Source of the DNA: Strongylocentrotus purpuratus
Lineage: Eukaryota > Echinodermata > Echinoidea > Camarodonta > Strongylocentrotidae
DNA length: 64,000 nucleotides
Direction of reading: 5' to 3'
Assembly: GCF_000002235.5 (NCBI RefSeq)
Contig: NW_022145594.1
Coordinates: 19,869,390 to 19,933,389, forward strand
Both the position numbers and the translations under genes were made by a program. The notes beneath the pieces are model-generated. The model had not been told where the DNA came from and did not search any database. It saw only the letters and a list, made by a program, of their open reading frames with translations. Shown here piece by piece: positions 21,328 to 31,680 of this stretch (position 1 is its first letter; every line of letters starts with the position of its first letter).

Positions 21328-21605
21328 TATTATTATCAAAATCGGTTTCATGAAATGGGCCCCGATCTACCCATATGATATGAGATTTATTTAATATTAT
21401 ACATGTAATAAATACATTTCATTACAAAAATCAGTCTGCGTCATTGTTTTAAGTTTCAATTCATGTTTTAGAAAAGGTAACACTTTCCCTGTTGGAGCCA
21501 ATACTCAGTGACATGGTTTAACGGCTAAAAATTGTGGGAGGAAAGAACAAAATATTGGGGCAGCTTGGCAGCAATGATCGATGGCTACAATTATGCATAC
21601 AAACA

Positions 21606-21660
21606 CTGTTTTCTGCAGATGTGTAAAGAGACAACTCTGGGAAGGCTGGCTTGATCATTT
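21606..21660 (-). pseudogene. Broken A-type mini-exon (tandem copy)
   Basis: Same sequence and lesions as 16,315-16,369. Confidence 0.5.
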
Positions 21661-22138
21661 GAAAAAGAGTTGAGGGGGGATTCAAGATCATTTATAAAGC
21701 ATGTGATTCAAAGAGGATAGTATGACCCCCACAGAGGGTCGTTTAAATTAATCCCCCACCCCCCCCCCCCCCCTTGGATATTAAAGGTGTGGGAAAATTG
21801 TATTTTGGAATATATGAAACAACAAACAAATAAATATTCAGAAAAATGAGTAACTCCAATATAATCATATATAAAAGTATTGCACCTGGTATCTAAGTAC
21901 TAAAAGAGATCATTGTTTTCAATAAGGAAGACTGATTTCTATAACAAGGCAGATTTCACAAGCTTGTTGCCTTCTTATTGTATAACTTTCATAGCTAATT
22001 AATTGAAGGTGATAGGCCTTTCTTTTAACATACTTACGGCAATGAAATACCTTGCCTGTTCACATAGTAAAAGGTCATGTTGGGTATAAACTTGGACCCA
22101 AAGTAAGAAATGGAATTGAATATCTCAAGCACACAAAC

Positions 22139-22210
22139 CTGGAATCGGCTAGGCTGTCTCTTAATTGGAGGAGCTTTATGATACCTTTCTCCTACTTTTT
22201 CCTCCATCGA
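22139..22210 (-). CDS. Mini-exon (C type, 24 codons) of gene 2, copy 2
   Basis: Identical in exon and splice sites to 18,938-19,009. If both are used in one transcript the protein would contain the 24-residue block twice. Confidence 0.55.
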
Positions 22211-23129
22211 CTGAAAAGAAATTAAATCTTATTTACATTAAAGTGTATCCTCCTTCCATCTTTATTTACAATTTGCTTACACTCACTCAGGCTTTTTGTA
22301 GCGGCAACTCCATCATTCGTTTCTTTACAAAAGAAATCAAGTTGTTCCTCAATCAGTAGAATGAGAGTTTTGTATGATTTTCTCCTCAGAAAGTTGATCT
22401 TGGCACTGCAAATAATAGATCTAATATTATATATTTTTCACCAACGATTCTGTTTTGAACATGTTGTAGTTCAATTAATCAGTCCAGAGTATTTTCATAC
22501 CATTCATGTCCAGGCTTTGAGGGTGTCTTTAAGTCAAACATTTCCTGCAGTTTTACAGTACAAATTCATGTATAACTGGATATTTTAAGCTACTTGTCCT
22601 AAAGCTAGACATTTCATATTTCCCGATCAATAAAAAGTTACAACTGAAGATACTAAAATCAATGCACATTTAATTAGCTGTGACAAGATTTGTCATAGCA
22701 TTTTGGCAATTGTTATTCAAAATCAGTTTATGAAATGGGCTCTGTAATAAACTATGAAAATGCTAAAGAGCTTGAGTGTTATCAAAAAGCATATGAACAC
22801 TGACATAACAGCAGTAAAATATCAAGCTGAAATCTTAAATCGCTGCAAACTGGAGGGGGGGGGGGTGTTCATGACATTCATAGAGAGCTTTCATCCGATT
22901 TCGGTTCAACTCTACTACACTGTTATGCAAGGACTGAATAACGTGGAAAGAGGGACAAAACATTGAATAAAAAAGCAAAATCAAATTTTGTCTTCTTTTG
23001 AGGTGTTTTAAACTTTTAATATGCCTTAGTTTGGACATGGGAAGTTACAAAGAAATAAATCTTCTTTAGCATTACAGAACACATGTACTTGGCAACAGTG
23101 TTCAATGGCTACAAGTTATGCATACAAAC

Positions 23130-23150
23130 CCCGCATTCTGTAGTAGTGTA
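23130..23150 (-). pseudogene. Truncated A-type mini-exon
   Basis: Only the last seven codons (YTTTECG) and the donor GTTTGTATG remain. The acceptor half is deleted, with the flanking ATTTAAGAGCATTTATAAAG joined directly. Confidence 0.5.
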
Positions 23151-23339
23151 ATTTAAGAGCATTTATAAAGTATGTCATCCCAACAGCACATTATGTCCCA
23201 TATAAAGAGGGGTTTTTGGACTTGTTTCCCCTTAGAGGATATTGCAGGTATGGGAGATTTGTGTCATTCTATGGAATATATACACCTTCAGAAAAATAAA
23301 CCTTTGGAAAGAGAAGTAATCACCGTAATTATGATTATA

Positions 23340-24773
23340 CGCTGTTAAAACAAGTATTACAATTTTTAATCAAGTTGGTTAAAATTTTAATCAACCACGG
23401 ATTACCAGGTGAATCACACAATCGTTGGTTAAACTTTAACCAACAGCCTGTTGATTAAAATTTAACCTGTGGTTGATTACAAATTTTAATCAATTATTGG
23501 TTAAAAAAAATTGCTTAATGTTGGTCAAAAATGGTGTTGATTAAACTTTAACCATTTGTTGATTAAAACTTTAATCTTTTGTTGGTTATTTATGCCTTGT
23601 TCGGGGCTGATTCACATGATGTTGGTTAAACTTACATGGGTCGTTGGTTAAAATTGTAACCATTGTAGGTTAATTCTTTTTTGATCATCACACGATGTTG
23701 GTTAAACTTTAGTGGGTTGTTGGTTACAGTTATAACCACTGTTGGTTAAACTTACGGGGGTTTGGAGGTCTTATCCTCGTGTTTGTAGGTAAGAAATTGT
23801 TTAATATGATTATCATCAATGCTAAGATTGTAAGGAAGAAGTGAAATAAGGTTCTTGCTCAAATTAAAAACACTTTGTGTCCCGGCCCGTAGGTTGTAGC
23901 TCAGCTAGTAAGTGTACCGGATGACCTACCCAAATTGCATGCATAAAGACGTTTCACTTTATGATGACATCTTATTTTATATTTAATTGTTTTAAACAAT
24001 TAGATACAATTAGATTTAAAAAATAAGATTATTATTCATGCATACAATTTGGGTAGGTAATCCGTAATAGGCCTACACTTCTCCTTCTTTAATTGGGTCT
24101 GCCTCCTTCACGGTTGAAGATTGTTGCAGAATGATGAGTGTGTGTGTGTGTGTGTGTGCTTACGAGAGCCAGGTGCACGGTGCAAGTAAAATGTTACTTA
24201 TTGGTTGAGCTACGTACAGCCTAGAGGACACAAATCGTTTTTTATTTGAGCAAGAACCTTATTTCACTTCTTCCTTACAATCTTAGAATTGATGATGATA
24301 ATATTAAAATAATTTCTTACCTGAAAACACGGAGATAAGGCCGTCCAAACCCCCATTTCTCAGGTCCTCGCGACAACCTCCATTGTTCATTTTGTCGCAC
24401 GCGTAAACTGCATGTACTTTCATGCTTTGCATATACTTTATTTGTATGTCGAGCGATCGCTAGCTACGCGCTTCGATATCGTTCCGTTGGGTCACGTGAC
24501 TAGTACTTTAATCAACATTGATTAAACTTTAACAGGAAGGGGGCTATCATTACTGTCGGAATTTTGTTTTTAATCCATGCTGGGCTACAATTTTTGCCAA
24601 CGACTTTGACTTAACCAACATAGGTTAAAAGGAATAATTTTGATCAACACTGTTTTTAACCAACGCAAGGTTAAAAGTAAATTTTAATCAACACTTCATA
24701 TTTAACCATGGTTGAGCGTTTTTTAATCAACAATTTTTTAACCCGCAGTTTTTTAATACTTGTTTTAACAGTG
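23340..24773. mobile_element. 1.4 kb foldback element rich in GGTTAAA motifs
   Basis: TA (23,338-23,339 and 24,774-24,775) flanks inverted ends C(G/A)CTGTTAAAACAAGTATTA. The arms hold many GTTGGTTAAA / TTTAACCAAC motifs. An inner pair AAGATTGTAAGGAAGAAGTG (near 23,828) and its complement (near 24,270) continues the fold, and a third pair (CTACCCAAATTG ... CAATTTGGGTAG) lies at the centre. Non-coding. Confidence 0.75.
24137..24160. repeat. (TG)n microsatellite
   Basis: About twelve TG dinucleotides at the centre of the foldback element. Confidence 0.85.
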
Positions 24774-25313
24774 TATATCATAGATCATTGTTTCCATGGA
24801 AAAGGCTGATTTTTCTGACAGAGCTGTTTAGCTAGACAAGTAAACCCCAATACAATCATATATCTATTAAAGCGTTTGGTCGGGTTTCAAGGTACATGGA
24901 GATCTTTCATTTGAATGGGGACGACTAATTCTCTCGACAAGGCAGATCACCCAGGCTTTTTGGAGAGGCAACTTTTTCATTCGCTTCTTTAAAAAATATT
25001 TGGTTGGCTCTTTGTCATCCACGTTGTTCCTAAACCAGTAGGATGAGAAGTTTGAATGATTTTGTCAACAAGTAACATATGTTCGCTAATATAGATACCG
25101 AGCTTAAATCTGAAAATGCTGCAAAGTGGTGGTGAGGGGGGGGGTTTAATGACACTGGTACAGTGCTCTCACCTAATGTTGGTTATAAACTATTGTCTAT
25201 TGCACTGTTACATGATTATGAAGGACTAAAAATATGGTAAGATAGACAAAACGTTGATAAAAAAAAAATCAAAATCAATATAATTCAATGGGTACAAGTT
25301 ATGCATATACAAA

Positions 25314-25375
25314 CCTCGTCTAGTTATATACTTCTGTAACCAGACTCAAGATGACCCTCGGTCGGGTAGCTCGCT
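25314..25375 (-). pseudogene. Broken A-type mini-exon (block copy)
   Basis: Duplicate of 13,381-13,442 with the same acceptor deletion and in-frame stop. Confidence 0.6.
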
Positions 25376-25703
25376 TATAAAGCATGTGGTTCAAACAGGA
25401 CATTGTGGCCCAATAGAGGGTTGTTTTTTATTTCTTTAATCCCCTAAGGGGATATTACAGGAATGGGAAATTTGTGATTTGAAATATATACACCTTCAGA
25501 AAAATGAATATTTGGGAAGACAAGTAACCACTATACAATCATACATCTAAACGTTGTGCCGGGTAGCTAGGTACCAACAGAGATTATTGTTGTCCATGGG
25601 AAAGACTGATTTTTCTGACAAGGCAGACTACACAAGCAAAACAACGAAATGCATGGAGTAGGCAGCAATGATAGATGGCTACAATACATTTGTGCATACA
25701 AAC

Positions 25704-25760
25704 CTCAGAATCTGTGCTTTCGTAATTTATAGACAACTCTTGGTCGGCTGTCTTGCTTGT
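25704..25760 (-). CDS. Mini-exon (A type, 19 codons) of gene 2
   Basis: Acceptor CTCTTTTCAG, donor GAG/GTTTGT, 57 bases, phase 0: TSKTADQELSINYESTDSE. The change against its duplicate at 13,771 is a net 3-base gain (SD to SIN), so the frame is kept. Length variation in threes is what selection on a coding exon would leave. Confidence 0.55.
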
Positions 25761-25938
25761 CTGAAAAGAGTTGACGAAGAATTTAAGAGCATTTATAAAG
25801 CGTGTGATCCAATGTGACCCAAAAGAGGGTTGTTTTGGAGTTGTTTCCCTAAGGGCAAATTAAAGGAATGGGAAATCTGATCTAGAATATATGAATCTTC
25901 AGAAAAATAAACCTTTGGAAAGACAAGTAACCACTATA

Positions 25939-26118
25939 CAGTGCGTCCCAGAAAAAAACGAAACCGAGAAGTATCGATGTTTTATCATAACTTAATCACA
26001 ACCATAATTAATGAATGATACATATTTGGAAAGCTTAGAGTCTCCTCTTTCAGTCGATGCTACTCAGATGATGCATATTTCACGCATGAGTGATTAAAAG
26101 CAATTTGAAGGAAGGAAA
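25939..26118. mobile_element. Mariner-like terminal fragment (block copy)
   Basis: Same CAGTGCGTCCCAGAAAAAAA end as at 14,003. Here the sequence continues past GGAAGGAAA into unrelated DNA. Confidence 0.5.
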
Positions 26119-26236
26119 ATAAAAAGACATTTGGCGGGCGGTATCTGAATTTCGAAGAAAAATTTACATTTCTAGAAAGTTGAGTTTCTGCTCTTTCATA
26201 TGACACCTCAAGCAGGAAAAATGAGCGAGGAATAAC

Positions 26237-26523
26237 AAAGTTCTGTTTGTTTAAAGTAGCCCTTACATTTTCATAATTTTAACAAACGAATTCGTTTTCA
26301 CTGGGTGCCTGCCGTAGCAAAAAGCAGATTTGACAAAAGACTTAACTCCGTTTCGTTGACAATCAGCCATGCATGAAGACTCTCGTCAACGGCTGATTGT
26401 CAACGAAACGGAGTTAAGTCTTATGTTAATTTCGTTTATTGATACGGCAGGCAGCCAGTGAAAACGAATTCGTTTAATAAAATTATGGAAATGCAAGCAC
26501 TACTTTAAACAAACAGAACTTTT
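26237..26523. mobile_element. 287 bp foldback MITE
   Basis: Nearly the whole element is an inverted repeat. AAAGTTCTGTTTGTTTAAAG at the left is the complement of the right end, and ACTTAACTCCGTTTCGTTGA near the centre pairs with its complement. No clear target duplication. Confidence 0.8.
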
Positions 26524-26642
26524 GTAATCGGACAACTCTTGCTCGAATATTTAAAGGAAATTAATTTTGGGATGGACTTGCCCTTTAAAAGAAAATACAT
26601 GGACTGGCGGCAATGGATTAAATGGCCAGAACTTATGCATAC

Positions 26643-26699
26643 CTTGCGTGATTTCTCTAGTTTTGCTGTTTTGTAATCAGACAACACTCGATCGGACAT
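26643..26699 (-). CDS. Mini-exon (A type, 19 codons) of gene 2
   Basis: Acceptor CTCTTTTCAG, donor AAG/GTATGC (the 4-base GTTT seen in other A exons is missing, leaving a good donor). Phase 0 gives MSDRVLSDYKTAKLEKSRK. The SDY core aligns with the other A exons. The first Met is internal and is not the likely start, since the initiator exon lies upstream at 28.2 kb. Confidence 0.5.
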
Positions 26700-27115
26700 C
26701 TGAAAAGAGTTGAGAAGAGATTTAAAAGCATTTATAAAGCATGTCATCTAAACAGGACATAGTGACAACAAAGGGGGGAGGGGTGGTTTCAGGAGTTTTT
26801 TTTCCCCGAGGGGATATTTAAGGTAGGGGAAATACATGTTTTGGAATCATGAACCTTATGAAAAATAAACCTTTAAAAACATGGAGAGGAGATCATCGTT
26901 TTCAATGGGGCAGACTGATTTATCGTACAACGTGGATTACCCAGGGTCTTTGAGTTCTTGATTTATAGCTATCACAGCTACTTGAATGAAGTTGATAAGC
27001 TTTTTTACCATACTAATGACACAAAAATACATTGGCTGTTCTTATAGAAAACGGTCATGTCGTATAAACTTGGATCTGAGGTAAGAAATGGAATTGAAAA
27101 TCTCAAGCACACAAA

Positions 27116-27182
27116 AGTTGGATAGGGAAGCCAATTCTGTAGTTGAATCATCAGACCTCTTTCCTCTTTCCTGCTCTATCAA
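27116..27182 (-). pseudogene. B-type mini-exon with lost donor
   Basis: Good acceptor TTCTTTTTCAG and frame LIEQERGKRSDDSTTELA, but the expected donor reads AAC/TTTTGTGTG instead of CAG/GTTTGTGTG. A shifted GT a few bases on would break the phase. Probably dead, unless that GT is used. Confidence 0.5.
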
Positions 27183-27709
27183 CTGAAAAAGAAATTAAAG
27201 CACATTAACATTACAATGTAATGCCCTTCCAACTTTATTCACTCGTATGTAGAAAATTTTACGCATTCATGTCCATTGGTAGAGGCATAACTTAGCTTGA
27301 TTTACGAATTACTAACCCCTTTTCATTTTAGGAATTACAAACCTATTGAGGTAATGCATCAAATGTTCCGAATTATGGACCCCATTTCATATTCAGAATA
27401 CGTACCCGCAGGTATGGGAAATTGGTCTTTTTGGATTAGGAAGCTTCAGTAAAATAGACCTTTGGAAAGACAAGTAACCAATATATAATTAAATATCTAA
27501 GCACTGTGTCAGGTATGAAGGTATCTAAGGAGATCTTTGTTTTCAATGGGAAAGATTAGTTTCTCTGATAACTAAGGTTACCCAGGACTTCTGTGTTCTT
27601 AATTTATATCTTTTAACAGCTACTTGAAAGAAGATGATAAGCATTTTGTTACCATACTTATGGCAACAGAGTACTTTGCCTGTTCATATAGAAATAGGAA
27701 AAGAAAAAC

Positions 27710-27775
27710 CTTGGCTTGGCGAGCCAATTCTGTAGGTGAATCGTCCGATCTCTTTCCTTCTTTCTGCTCTAATAA
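27710..27775 (-). CDS. Mini-exon (B type, 22 codons) of gene 2
   Basis: Acceptor TTCTATTCAG and donor AAG/GTTTTT bound 66 bases, phase 0: LLEQKEGKRSDDSPTE then LARQAK. First mini-exon after the initiator exon and in the same phase. The SDDSPTE core aligns with the SDYATTE core of A exons. Confidence 0.55.
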
Positions 27776-28155
27776 CTGAATAGAAATTAAAGCACATTTA
27801 CATTATAATGTTATGTTCTTTCAAATTTATTACAAATTAAAGTACGTAGAAGAGTCCAAGCATCTACGCCCATATGAAGGGTCATCTCTTTACTTCTCAT
27901 AGTCGCAGAAAGGTACACATGAAAATTGTTGGTTCAGTATAACATAAAGTTTATTGCCTCACAAATTATAATGGTAAGAACTTCAGATACCCTCAAAAAC
28001 TAAGAATTAACTTCAATTCGCACTATATGGGTACGAATATTTTCAGATGCTTTTCCAAATTGAAAAGTTGTAAAATCACTCCTGGGTTACTTCTATGAAC
28101 CAAACTAAGAGAGTTGAGGTAAAACAGTTGGTACTATCTGGTTCCATTCACAAAC

Positions 28156-28197
28156 CTTGGCCTGCTCTTTAGGCTTCTTAGCTGGATCGTCAGCCAT
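28156..28197 (-). CDS. Initiator exon of gene 2
   Basis: ATG at 28,197 in good context (A at -3, G at +4) opens MADDPAKKPKEQAK, ending at AAG/GTTTGT (GT at 28,155-28,154) in phase 0, which matches all the mini-exons. An in-frame TAG lies 12 bases upstream, so this is a real start. A possible 5' UTR acceptor (CATGCAG/GTC) at 28,219 would make the exon 28,156-28,218. No signal peptide, so the product is probably intracellular. Confidence 0.6.
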
Positions 28198-28218
28198 CTT
28201 TGATGTCTACCAGATGAC

Positions 28219-29120
28219 CTGCATGGTAGATAGAAATAGAATTCAGGTCAACATATAGTAGTAAAATCTTAGACTTTTGTTTCTGCCAGGAAGAGCACTT
28301 GTCCAGCAAGAAGGTGTTGTGACTGTCCTAATCTTATTTTGCCTGATTCGATTAGTTTAAAGGGGAATTCCACTTTGGCATCAAGTTAACTGAAACAGAA
28401 CCATACAATGTACAACAAACAAGAGAAGCAGGTCAGTTACATCCAGTTTGAGGATAGTCAATAAATTGATTCACTTATTAACAATGTTATGGGTTTCGAA
28501 GTTGCCATTCGTCAAACACAAATTGGAAGTTCCATGACACACCAGTTTAGTTTGCGGTATATATATCAGAAACTATTGTAAGTTAATATTGATTTTATGT
28601 ATGAGAACATCATCACAATGTAAAGGTTTTTCATTTCAAAATTGCAGTTTTCCTGCTAATACTTTCTTAATTCTTGTAAATTACATCGGATTTCTTGTTG
28701 TAATATTGGTCTACTGTCATAACTGTACTAGGAATGAAACTTACAAGTTATAGATATATTATAAGCTGTGAACCCTAAACGAGGAAAGGGGGGGGGGTTC
28801 CGAGTTGGGATATGAAAACAATTTCACACATATATTCATACTGATTGAGTTACTCTATTCACTACCGAGATTAGGGGGGGGGGGGCTAAATAATCCAGCC
28901 TATTAAAGTACCTCTAAAGTGTTTGGAGCCCCAAATGTTTTTTTTCTTCAATTTTTTTTTCTTTTTCTTGTAGGCAGAAAAACTTCATTAGGTGGTATAT
29001 CGTTTTCGACAGATCACCTATTGATTTGGTCAGAATTTTCTTTCTTCTTTCATTATTATTCTTTATGTTTATTTCTCCACTTTTTTGTGTAGACTATTAC
29101 TTAATTACATACTCCCACCC
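28219..29120. other. Upstream region of gene 2, no gene seen
   Basis: Expected to hold the 5' UTR and promoter, but no convincing TATA or initiator motif was recognised. Two G-runs (28,788-28,797 and 28,875-28,884) are present. Confidence 0.35.
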
Positions 29121-29126
29121 CACATT

Positions 29127-29390
29127 CTTAATGACCCAGCCATTGAATCATTCAAAACCCTTCTTAAAACCCACCTTTTTAATCCTGGAGGCGCACACAA
29201 GTAGTTAATTCCATTCAACTGAATTGTATTGTATTAGTAATATTTTATTTCATTTTGTTGCTTTTAAGCTATTGAACATGTTAAATAATTATACTAGTTA
29301 GAAAGCACCACCTGTGCGCTTAGAAATACCTGTATAAAGCGCCCTATAAATGTAATTATTATTATTAATTATTATTAATAGAGATGGTGC
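29127..29390 (+). mobile_element. 5'-truncated L2/CR1-type LINE 3' end
   Basis: 29,127-29,204 encodes the last residues of an RT ORF (LNDPAIESFKTLLKTHLF then NPGGAHK, stop), like SSDSFKTHLKTFLFKS at the end of the LINE at 31.7 kb. A 3' UTR follows with AAGCGCCCTATAAATG and an ATT-repeat tail (29,350-29,390), the usual L2-like 3' end. Confidence 0.65.
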
Positions 29391-30960
29391 ACCAGTCCTT
29401 AATAATTTTATACAGAGAAGAGATAGTTAAATCTTTTAAATAAAAAACAAACATATTAGTAGCACAGGTCTACAGTGTGCTTTAGATTGCAGGATATTGA
29501 GCTGAATATTTAAAAACATTCGAACAAGGGGTGCTAATGCAAATATAAATATATTCTGGTTGACAAATTTCTTAAATTATGATGTCATAAACCATTATGG
29601 ATAGGATACCCAAAGTCGCATCACCACAGGCACGCTGCCCTAAATTTCCTAAGAACAAACTGTGCCTCTTTAAGCATACAATCGTGCTCGTTTTTAAAGT
29701 TATCCCTTCTCTAGATATGTATAACAAGTGTGCTCTATTTACACTAAATTGTTTGCCCCTTCAAACTACTACGACGTAATCATTAATCCACACCTACGCG
29801 ACGCATTTTTAACCCTTCATCCTTTAAACCTCATATCATTTTGAACATCATAGAATGCCAAAGTAATCGAATTCTCTTTGTTCAGGAATACACTGTACAA
29901 AGGTTTAGACAATGTAATAGTTTTCAAACTAAAGGCAACTGCATTTACATTACCAAATGTCATTCATGCAAAACAGACAGAAACACAATTATGTGCTATA
30001 CGAAAATATGTTTTTATCACCTCTCATCTCCCCCGAAACAATAGTTTATCATAGACTTCTTAATATCTGTCCCTACGTTAAAGCGACTGATACCATTTTC
30101 CCCTCTGAAATTGCCCCCAGAATTCGCTTGCTAGCATAGTTTATCTCCTCAGTAATATATTAAACTATGGTCTTATTTATTCTTTCATAATGGAATTGTG
30201 CTTTCAGCCTCATCAGGATCGGTAATTGCATCTAATGATTATAATTAATCAAAAACTTTTACAATTCCGCTCGCTCCCTGCACTCGCAATTGAATATTTA
30301 GACCATCACATACGTTAACAAAAAACAATGATGAAGCAGCATCTTGGACCACGAAAAGAGAAAATTCTTGAAGAGCATTCCTGAAAATGTATTGATTATA
30401 ATGAAGGGGTATGTCGATTTAAAGATTGCAATAAGTCAATTACCCTATGCAGGTGCCCCTTCCCCCTCCCCCAGAAAGTGCCCTTTCTTGTTGGTGCACC
30501 TCACTTTGAAAAACACATTTCATGTGAATAATTAAAACGTATGATAATAATGACAGATTATGATTTTATGATCGATGCAATTTACCCCGTTCTCTCCTAA
30601 AAATTCCCACAGTGCCTGCGCAAAATAAGTGAAGTTTATTTACGCGAAAGATTTAAGCTTCCATTTAACCTGCTCCCTGGCAAACGCATTAACCTTAATA
30701 AGTTGTTATGAATATTATTTTTTATATAGTTAGTAACTGACGTAGATGTTGTTGACATAACGGCATAGTTGCAATCGAAACATAGTAACGTTGTAATGCC
30801 TATAACAAATGTTGCCAATTAGAATGCATTTTAGTTGCCAACTATAAGCTTTTATAGTAATGTTTGATGAATATGGGCCCTTGGGTCTAGACAATGCACT
30901 CTATGAAATGAAAATGTTTGCTTTCTTCATTTATTTTTAGCTGACCGCTTTTTATAAGAA
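29391..30960. other. Intergenic, no gene seen
   Basis: Several 60-67 codon frames occur on both strands without splice context, domain or repeat homology. AT-rich. Confidence 0.4.
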
Positions 30961-30964
30961 AGCA

Positions 30965-31155
30965 TGTGTATGCTTCCAAGTAAGGTACCGGGGGACCGAT
31001 GGCTTGAAGTACTCTCCGAGGGACTTGGTAATTAGGATTATTGCCTACCAAAGGGCACTAACGCATCGACTTGGTTTCGAACCTGGGACCTCCCGATTAC
31101 GAGATCACTGCTCTAGTACTGCTCTAGTACTGAGCCATCGCGCCTGTCTCGTTTG
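30965..31155 (-). mobile_element. tRNA-derived SINE
   Basis: The minus strand reads GATGGCTCAGTACTAGAGCA (A-box-like) and, about 35 bases on, GGTTCGAAACC (B box), followed by a non-tRNA body with TGCCCTTTGGTAGGC. A duplicated CTAGTACTGCT lies near the A box. Related tRNA-like sequence occurs in both arms of the palindrome at 44.3-45.2 kb. Confidence 0.6.
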
Positions 31156-31680
31156 AGTACAAAACAGTGCACTAGTTACCACTACCATGCATGAATGTTC
31201 CCTTGTCCTTTTTGAGAAGAGGTCTTGTTTCAACCAGGGGCTACGGAGCGAGTGGGGGGGGGGGGCACCAACAAAAGATGGCTATTTGTGGGAAAAAAGG
31301 GGGAACCTTCAAAGGAAAACCTCTCACCGAACATATACAATTTTTAGACATTGGTGTGTATACCTCTACATTGTCATGAATCTCTCCTTATCTGGTCAAA
31401 GATACAACTGCTTAAGCTTAATACTTTGCAGTTGGGTGTGATGGCCTGTATATTCATTTGCGAGCTAGCGAATCGAGCGAGCAAGAATTTAAAGATTTGT
31501 AAGGTCGCAGTGCGAGAAAATTATATCTTTATAAAGAGGACCAAAAACAAATCCTTATTAGTTTTGTGTACAAGGTAATCCTGAAAGACTGAAAAGACCT
31601 TTTAATAATGATAATGTAACTTTTATCGCGCCAAATCCACTCTGTGGAGTGCTCAAGGCGCGTGTAAACAGGAAAAACGA

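Larger units (their letters stand above)
19894..23057. repeat. Tandem 3.2 kb unit, copy 2
   Basis: Direct repeat of 14,604-19,893 without the foldback. It joins copy 1 at GAAATAAG/TTTTTTGAC. It contains one intact C mini-exon and two broken ones, exactly as copy 1. The high identity implies a recent duplication. Confidence 0.9.
24750..26118. repeat. Duplicated block, copy 2 (paralog of 12,412-14,180)
   Basis: Matches the other block apart from the missing MITE. The two differ by scattered substitutions, so this duplication is a little older than the 3.2 kb tandem one. Confidence 0.85.

Noticed and set aside
23885..23915. tRNA A-box-like GTAGCTCAGCTAGTAAG
   Set aside because: No B box at tRNA spacing and it lies inside the foldback element, so not called a tRNA gene or SINE.
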